A DNA stretch of 64,000 bases from Paenibacillus pabuli (GTDB lineage: Bacteria; Bacillota; Bacilli; Paenibacillales; Paenibacillaceae). The DNA lies in assembly GCF_023101145.1 (NCBI RefSeq), contig NZ_CP073714.1, positions 806,001 to 870,000 of the forward strand. Reading direction: 5' to 3'. Below, in pieces: positions 13,569 to 22,780 of the stretch (its first letter is position 1; the number at the start of each line of letters is the position of its first letter). The position numbers were made by a program, and so were the translations under genes. The notes beneath the pieces are model-generated. The model saw nothing but the letters and a program-made list of their open reading frames with translations. It was not told the DNA's origin and ran no database searches.

Positions 13569-14564
13569 ATGAATCAATCAATGTCAACCATTACCGCAAT
13601 GGGTACGTATGTACCGGATCGAATATTAAGCAATGCTGATTTGGAGAAGCTGGTCGACACGAGTGATGAATGGATTGTACAGCGTACAGGAATGAGAGAA
13701 CGACGCATAGCAGCAGATGATCAATTTGTATCTGATCTGGCCACCAAGGCTGTGGAAGATATGATACGTCGTTATAAGGTTAGCGTAGAAGATGTGGATA
13801 TGATTTTGGTTGCTACCAGCACACCTGAATATTCATTTCCAAGCACAGCATCCAGAGTACAGGCAAATCTCAAGATTCCGCATACGGGAGTGCTTGATTT
13901 GAATGCAGCGTGTGCAGGGTTTACGTATGGATTGCAATTGGCTGACAGTATGGTAACCAGTGGCATGTATCATAAGGTGTTGGTTATTGGAGCAGAGACA
14001 TTATCCAAAATTACCGATTATACAGACCGTACGACATGTGTACTGTTCGGCGACGGGGCTGGAGCGTTTTTGGTAGAAAGAGCTGCTGAGAAAGGTGATT
14101 TTATGGCAGCCATCTCAGGCACGAGTGGAGAAGGAGGTATCCATCTCTATAAGAGTGGTCTATCTTCGGAGATGAATGGTGTACCTTTGCAGGGTGAGGG
14201 ATGTCTTGTCCAGAATGGCAGAGAGATCTATAAGTGGGCAGTACGCACGATTCCAGAACAATTGGATGGACTTATTGTCAAAGCAGAGATGAAACCGGAG
14301 CAGATCGATTGGTTTGTACCTCATAGCGCAAATCTAAGAATGATTGAAGCGGTTTGCGAACGTGGCCCTATTCCGTTGGAACGCACTTTAACAAGTGTGG
14401 AGTATCGGGGAAATACCTCCGCGGCTTCCATTCCGCTCGCTTTGCAGCTTGCAGTAGACGAAGGTAAATTAAAGAATGGGCATCAAGTTGCACTATTTGG
14501 TTTTGGAGGCGGCCTGACCTATGCTGGTCTGGTGCTGAGATGGAGCGTACCTGATACCAATTAA
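13569..14564 (+). CDS. fabH: Beta-ketoacyl-ACP synthase III
   Basis: Condenses acetyl-CoA or branched acyl-CoA with malonyl-ACP to start fatty acid synthesis; in Bacillales its preference for branched primers gives iso/anteiso lipids. The 331-residue product has the Cys115 nucleophile in NAACAGF, the histidine in VPHSANLRM (near 258) and the asparagine in EYRGNTSAAS (near 288), the full Cys-His-Asn triad. Start taken as ATG 13569, 9 nt after GAGGTGA (13554-13560); an upstream GTG overlaps that site. A FapR-type operator lies just upstream, which supports a role in lipid synthesis. Confidence 0.95.
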   Translation: MNQSMSTITAMGTYVPDRILSNADLEKLVDTSDEWIVQRTGMRERRIAADDQFVSDLATKAVEDMIRRYKVSVEDVDMILVATSTPEYSFPSTASRVQANLKIPHTGVLDLNAACAGFTYGLQLADSMVTSGMYHKVLVIGAETLSKITDYTDRTTCVLFGDGAGAFLVERAAEKGDFMAAISGTSGEGGIHLYKSGLSSEMNGVPLQGEGCLVQNGREIYKWAVRTIPEQLDGLIVKAEMKPEQIDWFVPHSANLRMIEAVCERGPIPLERTLTSVEYRGNTSAASIPLALQLAVDEGKLKNGHQVALFGFGGGLTYAGLVLRWSVPDTN

Positions 14565-14608
14565 AAAACGGATGTAACTCTTTTCATGCTTGAATTGAGA
14601 GAACACAT

Positions 14609-14655
14609 AAAAAGTACACCCTTTTCATGAACCATGAAGTGGGTGTACTTTTTTT
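14609..14655. terminator. Bidirectional terminator between fabH and the amidase gene
   Basis: AAAAGTACACCC (14610-14621) pairs with GGGTGTACTTTT, flanked by A and T runs, so it can work on both strands for the two converging genes. Confidence 0.85.
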
Positions 14656-14794
14656 AGCAAATCGATAGAAGATAAATTTTTAACTCGATACCGACTAACT
14701 TAGCAATTGATACCACGCAATTCCTATGGAGCCGTATATTGATCCTGAATGCTTTTACTATTCCAAACGTAGTTTATTTAACCTAATTAAAAGT

Positions 14795-16729
14795 TTATGG
14801 CGTAAGCTTAGGTGCTTGACGGTGATGAGTCCCTTGCTCGTAGCTGTAAGCCAACCTGATCAAGGTTCCTTCGTCAAAGGCGCGGCCCAGGAATTCCATA
14901 CCTACTGGGAGACCTTCAGTTGTAAATCCAGCTGGTACGGTAATTGCCGGGAAGCCGGAGAATGGACTCAATCGGTTGTTACCACCAGAGTTTTGTCCTT
15001 CGCCAATAACACCTGCAGCTTGCGTGGATGTAGGATAGATGATGGCATCCAAGTTGTTGTCCGCCATAACTTTCAGCAAGGACTCACGCGTGATTTGGGT
15101 ACGTTTCAGTACAATGTCCTTATATTCGGCAGTCTCCAACGTTTCCCGTGCATCACGAGTCTTCATCGACTGTTCTTGTGACTTGTCGAATTGTCCAGAA
15201 GCAATAATCTCGGACAAGCTGTGATAAGGGGCTTCGTCACCAAGAGACTCCAGATAGTCATTCAATTGGAATTTGAATTCGTATCCACTCAAGCTTGGGT
15301 ATTTGTTGATTTCCGCCAGTTTCGGAATGCTGATCGGGACTGCCGTAGCTCCCAGCGTTTTGAGTTCTTCTACAGCGTTGTTAATCACGTCAGCGACGGC
15401 TTTTTCCTCCATTTTCGTACTTGGGATGAGTTCGGTGGCCACACCGATCCGTGCACCCTTCAGCCCGTTTACATCCAGGAAATCTGTATAGCTGGAGGGG
15501 ATTTTGCCTACGGCATAGGCTGTAGCAACATCGTTTTTGTCATAACCTGCTGTGGCATCCAGCAAGATTGCGGCATCACTCACAGTACGAGCCATAGGAC
15601 CACCGACATCCTGTGTCAATGCGAGAGGGATGATCCCTTCACGGCTGGACAGTCCGATTGTTGGGCGAATACCCACAAGGCTGTTGAAGCTGGATGGGAT
15701 GCGGATCGATCCGCCCGTATCTGTACCCAAGCCTGCAGCTGCGAAGTTTGAGGCGATGGCGGCACCTGTACCACCACTTGACCCGCCTGGATAGTGATCC
15801 AGCGCATAAGGGTTCAATGTTTGTCCACCCAGTGAGCTGGAAGTGGTAATGCCGAATGCGAATTCATGCAGATTGGTTTTGCCCAAAATAATCGCACCGG
15901 CTGCTTTTAGTTTCTTCACTTGTTCAGCATCGTGAGCAGGTACAGAGTCTTTCAAACAGATACATCCTGCGGTGGTAGGCATGTCGTTTGTATCGAAGTT
16001 GTCCTTAACTAAAATCGGAATACCATGCAGAGGTCCACGGGGGCCTTGAGCTGCACGTTCCTCGTCCAAAGTTTCAGCGATTTGGAGTGCGTCCGGGTTC
16101 AGCGTCAGAACTGCGTTAATGCTTACACCTTGGTCATCGTATTTTTCAATGCGATCCAGATACTTCTGAACGAGTTCTTTCGATGTCAGTTTTCCTTGCG
16201 TCATGGCAGTCTGGAGATCCGTAATGGTGGCTTCCTCCAGAACAAACGGTTTTATGTAGTTATAAATGCGGTCTTTCAATATGGCGACATCATTTTGGGT
16301 AAGTACAGCATTCGGAAGAAAGAGGGAATCAGTGTAACCTTTCATCAACCCCGCGGTGTTCAGCGCACCAACGGCACCGGCAAAGCTCGCCTGATCCGGG
16401 ACATCCCTGAACGATTCTGGAGCGGACTCGAGCTTCAGCCAGGTTTGCAAAGCTAAAGCAGCATCTTTACGCTGTACCGTTGTGCCGGAAAGCTTGTCCA
16501 TGGAAAAAGGAACACCTGCAAGTGTAGCCGCTTCTTCCATGGCTTGAACAAATGCTGCTGCAGTGGCAGGCGCTTTACCAGCGGTTACGGCTGCAACCGT
16601 AGTTTTGCTCGAAGGCGTTGCCGCTGCAGCTGACGCGGAGGGAATCGTTCCTCCCCATGTTGTGGCAACAACTGCTCCGGCCAGTAACAAGGCCCCACTT
16701 TTTTTCAATACAGATCCATGATAAGTCAT
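14795..16729 (-). CDS. Secreted amidase-signature hydrolase with SLH-like N-terminal segment
   Basis: 644-residue exported amidase. Residues 1-35 form a signal peptide ending near SASA-AA. Residues 100-155 (FRDVPDQASF...GYTDSLFLPN) resemble one S-layer homology motif, which would tether it to the wall. The amidase-signature domain fills about 165-640, with catalytic Lys242 in LVKDN, the serine of GGSSGG near 317, and nucleophile Ser341 in DTGGSIR. It resembles GatA but lacks gatB/gatC neighbours and is exported, so it is an extracellular amidase of unknown substrate. AAGGGAG lies about 12 nt before the ATG at 16729. Confidence 0.85.
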   Translation of the reverse strand: MTYHGSVLKKSGALLLAGAVVATTWGGTIPSASAAAATPSSKTTVAAVTAGKAPATAAAFVQAMEEAATLAGVPFSMDKLSGTTVQRKDAALALQTWLKLESAPESFRDVPDQASFAGAVGALNTAGLMKGYTDSLFLPNAVLTQNDVAILKDRIYNYIKPFVLEEATITDLQTAMTQGKLTSKELVQKYLDRIEKYDDQGVSINAVLTLNPDALQIAETLDEERAAQGPRGPLHGIPILVKDNFDTNDMPTTAGCICLKDSVPAHDAEQVKKLKAAGAIILGKTNLHEFAFGITTSSSLGGQTLNPYALDHYPGGSSGGTGAAIASNFAAAGLGTDTGGSIRIPSSFNSLVGIRPTIGLSSREGIIPLALTQDVGGPMARTVSDAAILLDATAGYDKNDVATAYAVGKIPSSYTDFLDVNGLKGARIGVATELIPSTKMEEKAVADVINNAVEELKTLGATAVPISIPKLAEINKYPSLSGYEFKFQLNDYLESLGDEAPYHSLSEIIASGQFDKSQEQSMKTRDARETLETAEYKDIVLKRTQITRESLLKVMADNNLDAIIYPTSTQAAGVIGEGQNSGGNNRLSPFSGFPAITVPAGFTTEGLPVGMEFLGRAFDEGTLIRLAYSYEQGTHHRQAPKLTP

Positions 16730-17021
16730 GCATCCACGCTCCCTTCTTGTGTATCAATGATGTGTGTTAGCGAATCTGATAAAGTTGCTTTTGTCACATT
16801 CTAAATACATGTTAGGTAATCTTACAATGTTTATATTTATTTAAAAAAACGTATACATACTACTTTTTTGCTATAAATACTACTAGATGCTCCTAATTCC
16901 ATGCACGGAAGAAAATTGTCGAAGAATATTGTGTGAATTAACCTTACATAAAAGTCACGAGGAGGGTATCTCGTAAGGGAAATCGTTCTTTATGAAGCCA
17001 AAGCAAACCCATACCATGAAA

Positions 17022-17030
17022 TGATATAAT
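17022..17030 (+). promoter_or_regulatory. Extended -10 promoter for topB
   Basis: TGATATAAT (17022-17030), an extended -10 with no good -35. The 16730-17112 gap otherwise shows only AT-rich sequence. Confidence 0.4.
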
Positions 17031-17112
17031 GAACAGATAGAAGTGGAAGAATTAAACGATAGCAGCAAGAGCAAGAGAACCATAGGTTTTATCAAAGAAA
17101 GGAAGAGATGGA

Positions 17113-19242
17113 GTGAAAACATTAGTACTCGCTGAAAAACCCTCTGTGGCACGCGAAATTGCCAGAGTCATGGGTGCGCGTGATAAACATAAAAGTTATA
17201 TGGAAGGCCCGAAATATATCGTGACCTGGGCGCTTGGACATCTGGTTGGGTTGGCTGAGCCAGAGGATTATGACAAAAAGTATGCAACATGGAACCTGGA
17301 GGACCTGCCAATTTTGCCTGACCGGACCAAGCTAAAGGTACTCAAAGAGACAAACCATCAATACAAAGCTGTACAACAGCTGATGAAACGTCAGGATGTT
17401 GGCGAACTGGTCATTGCGACGGATGCAGCACGTGAGGGAGAATTGCTGGCTCGCTGGATTATGCAGATGGCGCAGTGGAAAAAGCCGTTCAAGCGGCTCT
17501 GGATATCATCCCAGACGGATAAGGCAATCAAGGATGGATTTGCATCGCTGAAGCCTGGCAGTCAGTTTGATCGTCTCTATGAATCGGCACGTTGTCGGGC
17601 AGAAGCAGATTGGATGATCGGTCTTAACGTGACGCGTGCATTGACAGTTCGATTTAATGCGCAATTGTCAGCAGGACGGGTACAGACCCCTACACTTGGC
17701 ATGATTATGGACAGGGAAAATGAGATCAACGGTTTCCGCTCGCAGGAGTACGAGACGTTAACGGCCGATCTGGGAGGTTTTCAGGCAGTATGGCGGGCTG
17801 CAGGTGGTGATTCACGCATCTTTGATCCGCAAGAGACACAAGAATTGAAGAAACGGGTAGATGGTCGCAAGGGCAGCATTGCCCACGTGAAAAAAAGCGA
17901 AAAGATCGAGCCGCATCCGCTCGCCTATGACCTTACAGAATTACAAAGGGATGCCAACCGAAAATATGGTTTCTCTGCCAAACAGACATCGAATGTACTG
18001 CAGCGCCTTTACGAACAGCATAAGCTGGTAACCTACCCGCGTACGGACAGCCGTTACCTGACATCGGATATGACGGGAACGTTGAAGGAACGACTGGATA
18101 GTGTAGCGATTGGCCCCTATGCATCTCTGGCTCGTCCGTTGTTGCGTAAAAATCTGAATATCACCAAACGCATCGTGGATGACAGCAAAGTAACCGATCA
18201 CCATGCGATCATCCCAACTGAACAGACGGTTCTTCTCAATCAGCTGAATCCAGAGGAACGTAAGTTATACGATCTGATCGTACGTCGTTTTATAAGCTTG
18301 TTCTATCCGGCTGCGAAGTACGATTCTGTTGCAATCACTGTTCAGGTGGGCAACGACTCCTTTCATGTGAAAGGCACAACGGTAAAAGAAAACGGCTGGC
18401 GGGAAGTATACGGCGGAGATTATAGCGATGAGGATGATGATCGTGCTGATGATGCATCAGACCATGAGCGTGCGCTTTTGCCAGACGTGCAGCAAGGTCA
18501 GTCCGTGACGGTTCAACGTTGTCATATCAAAAGCGGACGGACGATGCCGCCCAAACGATATACCGAGGCAGCTTTGCTGTCTCAAATGGAGAAGTATGGA
18601 CTGGGTACTCCGGCTACACGCGCGGATATTATTGAGAAGCTGGTAAGTTCCGACACTATCGATCGTCAAGGAAACAGCATGCATCCAACAGGTAAAGGAA
18701 AGCAATTAATTGAACTGGCTGCTCCTCAGCTGCGTACACCGGATTTAACAGCCCGCTGGGAAGCTGAACTGGAACGCATTGCTCGTGGACAAGGGAAGCC
18801 AGGGCCTTTCCTGGAGAGCATTCGTTCAATGGCGAAAGAGCTTGTGTCTACGGTAAAAGGAAGCAAAGCGGAGTATAAGCCGCATAATGTATCGAATAGT
18901 CATTGCCCGGATTGTAATGCCCGCTTGCTGGAGAAGAAGGGTAAACGCGGCAAGTTCCTCGTGTGTCCTACAGAGGATTGCGGATATCGTCGTTCGGCAG
19001 AGAAAAGATTATCCAACCGTCGCTGTGCGCAGTGTCACAAAAAGATGGAAATTAAAGAGGGTAAAGCAGGTTTATACGTGCAATGTCTGCCTTGCGGCAT
19101 CACGGAAATGTTGGATAAAGACAAACAGCATGTGAACAAACGTGATCAGCAAAAGTTGGTTAAACAATATGCCAAACAGGAATCCCTTGGCTCCAATCTG
19201 GGAGATTTGCTGAAAGCCGCCATGGAGAAAAAAGGGGAATAG
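17113..19242 (+). CDS. topB: DNA topoisomerase III
   Basis: Type IA topoisomerase that relaxes or decatenates DNA through a 5'-phosphotyrosine. The 709-residue product starts with the Toprim motif AEKPSVA and has DAAREGE near residue 103. The active tyrosine is in TYPRTDSRYL at about residue 308. The C-terminus carries two Cys-rich zinc-ribbon-like units (CPDC...CPTEDCGY and CAQC...CLPCG, about 597-675). GTG start at 17113 preceded by GGAAGAGATGGA. Monocistronic, 130 nt before a small spore-type gene. Confidence 0.95.
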   Translation: MKTLVLAEKPSVAREIARVMGARDKHKSYMEGPKYIVTWALGHLVGLAEPEDYDKKYATWNLEDLPILPDRTKLKVLKETNHQYKAVQQLMKRQDVGELVIATDAAREGELLARWIMQMAQWKKPFKRLWISSQTDKAIKDGFASLKPGSQFDRLYESARCRAEADWMIGLNVTRALTVRFNAQLSAGRVQTPTLGMIMDRENEINGFRSQEYETLTADLGGFQAVWRAAGGDSRIFDPQETQELKKRVDGRKGSIAHVKKSEKIEPHPLAYDLTELQRDANRKYGFSAKQTSNVLQRLYEQHKLVTYPRTDSRYLTSDMTGTLKERLDSVAIGPYASLARPLLRKNLNITKRIVDDSKVTDHHAIIPTEQTVLLNQLNPEERKLYDLIVRRFISLFYPAAKYDSVAITVQVGNDSFHVKGTTVKENGWREVYGGDYSDEDDDRADDASDHERALLPDVQQGQSVTVQRCHIKSGRTMPPKRYTEAALLSQMEKYGLGTPATRADIIEKLVSSDTIDRQGNSMHPTGKGKQLIELAAPQLRTPDLTARWEAELERIARGQGKPGPFLESIRSMAKELVSTVKGSKAEYKPHNVSNSHCPDCNARLLEKKGKRGKFLVCPTEDCGYRRSAEKRLSNRRCAQCHKKMEIKEGKAGLYVQCLPCGITEMLDKDKQHVNKRDQQKLVKQYAKQESLGSNLGDLLKAAMEKKGE

Positions 19243-19380
19243 TCGGACCTTTATACAAAGTGAAGAAACTCAGCGCTATATCGGGCAAGTCCGAAGGATC
19301 GTGAATTGCCTATTCAGGAACGATGAGCCGTATAAGAATCTCCCTTTTCAGGCAACGTAAGCCTAGGAGGTGATTCGCAG

Positions 19381-19518
19381 ATGCCGCATAACAAACCAGA
19401 GAAGATTCACAATCAGCAAAACAATGATAGCATCCGGGAAGAGCATACCGCTGTACGCCCGGAGAAAGCAGCCAAAAGAGCACCTAACTTGAACGGTATT
19501 CCGAAGCAGGAGTCCTAG
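19381..19518 (+). CDS. Small hydrophilic protein (possible spore protein)
   Basis: 45 codons with an excellent ribosome site, TAGGAGGTGA at 19362-19371, 9 nt before the ATG. The product is Asn/Gln/Lys/Glu-rich, lacks hydrophobic segments and cysteine, and ends in KQES. Composition resembles minor small acid-soluble spore proteins, but I recognise no family. Confidence 0.6.
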   Translation: MPHNKPEKIHNQQNNDSIREEHTAVRPEKAAKRAPNLNGIPKQES

Positions 19519-19573
19519 GTTCAATAAGTGTAATTCTTTCCTTCTGAAATGATTCGCGGTCCCTGCCCATGCG

Positions 19574-19602
19574 TTGAACATGTCTCTTGGGAGGTCTATA
19601 AT
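19574..19602 (+). promoter_or_regulatory. Promoter of the DUF1294 gene
   Basis: TTGAAC (19574-19579), 17-nt spacer, TATAAT (19597-19602). Confidence 0.7.
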
Positions 19603-19648
19603 GGAGATATAGGGAGATGTCCCGGGATAGGGGGACCGCTGGAATTAT

Positions 19649-19912
19649 ATGCAAACCGGATTGATACTGTGGTTTTTATTTATTAATGTCGTAGGTTACC
19701 TGGTCATGTCGGATGACAAGAAACGTGCGCAGCGCCGTCGAGATCGCACCCCTGAACGCACACTATTTTTACTGGCCTTTATTGGTGGGGCACTGGGAGT
19801 ATGGATTGCCATGTATCGTAAACGTCACAAGACCAAACATCCAAGCTTCACAATCGGCATTCCGTTGTTGTTATTCCTGAATGCGGTAATCTATGGTTAT
19901 TTCCTGCAATAA
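19649..19912 (+). CDS. DUF1294 family small membrane protein
   Basis: 87 residues. An N-terminal hydrophobic segment (4-20) is followed by the charged DDKKRAQRRRDRTPERTL stretch, a second helix with GGALGVWIAM, the RHKTKH motif characteristic of DUF1294, and a third helix at the C-terminus. Function of the family is unknown; an integral membrane location is clear. The ribosome site is weak (GGGGGA about 15 nt upstream). Confidence 0.85.
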   Translation: MQTGLILWFLFINVVGYLVMSDDKKRAQRRRDRTPERTLFLLAFIGGALGVWIAMYRKRHKTKHPSFTIGIPLLLFLNAVIYGYFLQ

Positions 19913-20100
19913 GGCGGCGGAACTAATAAATGTGATCTGCTGTTTCCTTGTGAATGGGCTGTTGTGATTATGTAAAATGTTTCGTATGAATGGTTCGTTT
20001 TAGCCCTGAAACGTTTAAGGAGTTACATGGTTCTTGTATTTTATGTCAGACCGAAGCTTGATTCGAATGCTCTACATATAAAGGAAGGGACGGGATTTAC

Positions 20101-20535
20101 ATGTTATTCTCCAAAATTCTGGTTGCTTATGATGGTTCGAAAGCTTCAAACAAAGCACTTGATCGTGCGATCGAGCTAGCCAAAGTTTCTCCGGGTGCTG
20201 TTCTGGATGTTATTCATGCATTTGATTTTCCACGTGTATTCATTGGGGAAGGATTGGCACCGTTGCCACCTTCTTTGAATAATGATTACTATAATCTCGC
20301 AGTGCAAACGACGGATGAGGCAAAAGAACGGGTTCAGGCTGCTGGCGTCACAGCAAACGTGGATCTGATTCAGGGTGCTGCTGCCGAGGTTCTTCTGGAT
20401 TACGCAAAAGAGAACGGAACGGACATCATTATCATTGGTAGCCGTGGCCTTGGTGGAATCCGGGAATTTGTCTTGGGCAGCGTCAGTCACAATGTGGTGC
20501 AGCATGCTCAGGTTCCGGTACTTATCGTGAAATAA
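20101..20535 (+). CDS. Universal stress protein (UspA family)
   Basis: 144-residue cytosolic protein with the UspA alpha/beta fold. The N-terminus KILVAYDGSKASNKAL and the C-terminal ATP-binding pattern G-2x-G-9x-G(S) in GSRGLGGIREFVLGSVS are both complete, so it likely binds ATP. AAGGAAGGGACGGG precedes the ATG. A single-gene unit with its own terminator. Confidence 0.92.
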   Translation: MLFSKILVAYDGSKASNKALDRAIELAKVSPGAVLDVIHAFDFPRVFIGEGLAPLPPSLNNDYYNLAVQTTDEAKERVQAAGVTANVDLIQGAAAEVLLDYAKENGTDIIIIGSRGLGGIREFVLGSVSHNVVQHAQVPVLIVK

Positions 20536-20566
20536 TTATAGAATGTGTGTGTACACATGAAAGAGA

Positions 20567-20614
20567 AAAGCCGGCTGTCTTCGATAGGTTGAAGAGGGGC
20601 CGGCTTTCTTTTTT
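20567..20614 (+). terminator. Terminator of the universal stress gene
   Basis: AAAGCCGGC (20567-20575) pairs with GCCGGCTTT (20599-20607), then a T run. Confidence 0.85.
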
Positions 20615-20651
20615 GGAATAAAAGGGATGAAGTATCTCGGAATGATCGGTT

Positions 20652-20695
20652 ATTTCCGAACATTACTTTTGTCAATATGTTAAATGTTCGTCTTT
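20652..20695 (+). promoter_or_regulatory. PurBox pair of the purE operon
   Basis: ATTTCCGAACATT (20652-20664) matches the Bacillus PurBox consensus AWWWCCGAACWWT at every position. An inverted, weaker box AATGTTCGTCTTT lies at 20683-20695. The pair ends 3 nt before the -35 box, as in Bacillus PurR-controlled promoters, where PRPP relieves repression. Confidence 0.8.
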
Positions 20696-20698
20696 AAG

Positions 20699-20728
20699 TT
20701 GACATTAGGTGTAGGGGATTGTTAGAAT
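20699..20728 (+). promoter_or_regulatory. Promoter of the pur operon
   Basis: TTGACA (20699-20704), 18-nt spacer, TAGAAT (20723-20728). Confidence 0.75.
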
Positions 20729-20824
20729 GTTAGATGTGTCGATCAGTTATATATGAGGTCGAGTAGGTTCGAAAGATGTGGAATCATCGTTGGTTTTGAA
20801 TGAATTTGTTGAAATAGATATTTG

Positions 20825-20891
20825 CTCGTATAACGCCGGGAATAGGGCCCGGAAGTATCTACCCGGGAACCGTAAATTTCCGGACTACGAG
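20825..20891 (+). ncRNA. Guanine-class purine riboswitch aptamer (purE leader)
   Basis: P1 CTCGTA (20825-20830) pairs with TACGAG (20886-20891). TATAA, P2 with GCCGGG/CCCGG arms, the TATCTACC junction, P3 (CGGGAA/TTTCCG) and GGACTACG follow the canonical order. The specificity base is C, so guanine/hypoxanthine is the ligand. It heads the purine biosynthesis operon. Confidence 0.94.
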
Positions 20892-20979
20892 GAGATACGG
20901 CTGAGAGACGCATGAAATCAGATGCGGACAGCAAGCCTGCCTTTGGCATGCCCAAATGCGGGATACGTATTTCTTGGAG

Positions 20980-21028
20980 TCCGGTGTCCGGAGAAAATGT
21001 GATGTTTTCGCGGGTAGCGGATTTTTTT
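20980..21028 (+). terminator. Candidate riboswitch terminator before purE
   Basis: TCC...GGAGAAAA pairs imperfectly with TTTTC...GCGGA and runs into seven Ts at 21022-21028. Pairing is interrupted by mismatches, so the exact fold is uncertain. Confidence 0.5.
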
Positions 21029-21095
21029 CATTTCACTATTAAACGAGAAATAACAGGATTAAATCAAAATGCTCAGACGGGAGTGGGATGTATTC

Positions 21096-21581
21096 ATGTC
21101 AGTACAGGTGGCTGTGATTATGGGCAGCAAGTCGGATTGGGAAACGATGAAGTATGCTTGTGAGGTGCTGGACGAGCTGGAGATTGGGTATGAAAAAAAA
21201 GTCGTATCCGCGCATCGCACACCAGATTTGATGTTTGAATATGCGGAGCAAGCGATTGGCCGTGGATTCAAGGTTATCATTGCAGGTGCGGGTGGGGCGG
21301 CACATCTGCCTGGTATGGTTGCTTCCAAAACGATGCTTCCGGTCATTGGAGTTCCCGTGCAATCCAAGGCGCTAAATGGCCTCGATTCCTTGCTGTCCAT
21401 TGTTCAGATGCCTGGTGGCATTCCCGTCGCAACGGTAGCGATTGGCAAGGCAGGTGCAACGAATGCCGGATTGCTTGCGGCTCAGATCATCGGTGCTTTT
21501 AATCAGGATGTCCAACGCCGCAGCGAAGCCCGCAGAGAGCGGATCAAACAAGAAGTGCTCGAAAGCAGTGACGAAATATGA
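21096..21581 (+). CDS. purE: N5-carboxyaminoimidazole ribonucleotide mutase
   Basis: Class I PurE, which moves the carboxyl of N5-CAIR to C4 giving CAIR. The 161-residue product begins [15 protein letters not shown] and has the active-site SAHRTPD histidine and the [11 protein letters not shown] loop. I chose ATG 21096 because it gives the family-typical N-terminus; an in-frame ATG at 21069 would add nine residues and cannot be excluded. First gene of the pur operon; it overlaps purK by 4 nt (ATGA). Confidence 0.95.
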   Translation: MSVQVAVIMGSKSDWETMKYACEVLDELEIGYEKKVVSAHRTPDLMFEYAEQAIGRGFKVIIAGAGGAAHLPGMVASKTMLPVIGVPVQSKALNGLDSLLSIVQMPGGIPVATVAIGKAGATNAGLLAAQIIGAFNQDVQRRSEARRERIKQEVLESSDEI

Positions 21582-22780
21582 CTAATACAAAAATTCAACC
21601 CGGATCAGCAGGCGAAGCAGAACGTGTTTTGCTCCCAGGAAAAACAACCATCGGTGTTCTCGGAGGCGGGCAGCTCGGACGGATGCTGACACTAGCCGGA
21701 ACAGCGATGGGGTATCGGTTCGTTACGCTTGATCCGGCAGCCGATGCTCCTTGTGGACAAATTGCCGACCAGATTGAAGCAGGATATGACGATGAAAAGG
21801 CTGCACTCGAACTGGCTCGGCAGTGTGATGTAATCACGTATGAGTTCGAGAATGTAGATGCAGATGTTGCTGCCCTGCTGGAGCGAGAATCCTACGTGCC
21901 CCAGGGAAGTTCATTATTGTATACAACCCAGCATCGTTTGCGTGAAAAACGAGCCATTGAGGCGGCTGGTGTACGTGTAGCCCCTTACCGGGAAATTACA
22001 AGCAAGGACACAATGAAGGCAGCCGTGAGTGAACTTGGTGTTCCTTGTGTACTGAAAACGGTGACCGGCGGATACGACGGCAAGGGCCAACGGGTTATTC
22101 GCGAAACCAATCAGGCGGTAGCTGCTTATGAAGAACTCGCAGCTACCGGTGCGGAACTGGTATTGGAGCAATTTATCAAGTTTGACTGCGAGATTTCAGT
22201 CGTTGTTGCACGCAGCACGAATGGAGAAATTAAGACGTTCCCCCCTGCGGAGAACATTCATGTGAACAACATTTTACATGCTTCAATCGTACCCGCAAGA
22301 GTGGCAACCGATATACAGATTGAGGCGCAGAAGTTGGCGGCGGCAGTGGCGCAATCCATACAAGCCGTTGGTTTGCTCGCAGTGGAGTTGTTTGTCGCGG
22401 CAGATGGAAGACTGTACGTGAATGAGCTGGCCCCTAGGCCGCATAATTCCGGCCACTATACGATGGAAGCCTGTGCCACATCACAATTTGAACAGCATAT
22501 TCGTGCGATTTGCGGATTGCCGCTGGGAGATACTTCATTATTGAGCCCGGTTGTTATGGTCAATGTGCTTGGAGAGCATCTGGAAGGTATAATTGCCAGA
22601 ACGGGTCAGGCTGACGCGGAAGCGTTGGAACTCGGTGTAATTCCTAAGCTTCATATATATGGTAAAACCGAAGCGAAAACAGGACGGAAAATGGGGCATG
22701 TCAATCTGCTCTGTCAGGATGTCGAAGAAGGATTACAATGGATTGAACAAACTAATCTTTGGAGGAATACAAATTTATGA
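21578..22780 (+). CDS. purK: N5-carboxyaminoimidazole ribonucleotide synthetase
   Basis: ATP-grasp enzyme that carboxylates AIR with bicarbonate to N5-CAIR, the substrate of PurE. 400 residues. [16 protein letters not shown] marks the N-terminal nucleotide-type fold, [11 protein letters not shown] the ATP-grasp loop, and [14 protein letters not shown] the metal/substrate region. Start overlaps the purE stop, indicating translational coupling; its own stop overlaps the purB start. Confidence 0.96.
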   Translation: MTNTKIQPGSAGEAERVLLPGKTTIGVLGGGQLGRMLTLAGTAMGYRFVTLDPAADAPCGQIADQIEAGYDDEKAALELARQCDVITYEFENVDADVAALLERESYVPQGSSLLYTTQHRLREKRAIEAAGVRVAPYREITSKDTMKAAVSELGVPCVLKTVTGGYDGKGQRVIRETNQAVAAYEELAATGAELVLEQFIKFDCEISVVVARSTNGEIKTFPPAENIHVNNILHASIVPARVATDIQIEAQKLAAAVAQSIQAVGLLAVELFVAADGRLYVNELAPRPHNSGHYTMEACATSQFEQHIRAICGLPLGDTSLLSPVVMVNVLGEHLEGIIARTGQADAEALELGVIPKLHIYGKTEAKTGRKMGHVNLLCQDVEEGLQWIEQTNLWRNTNL

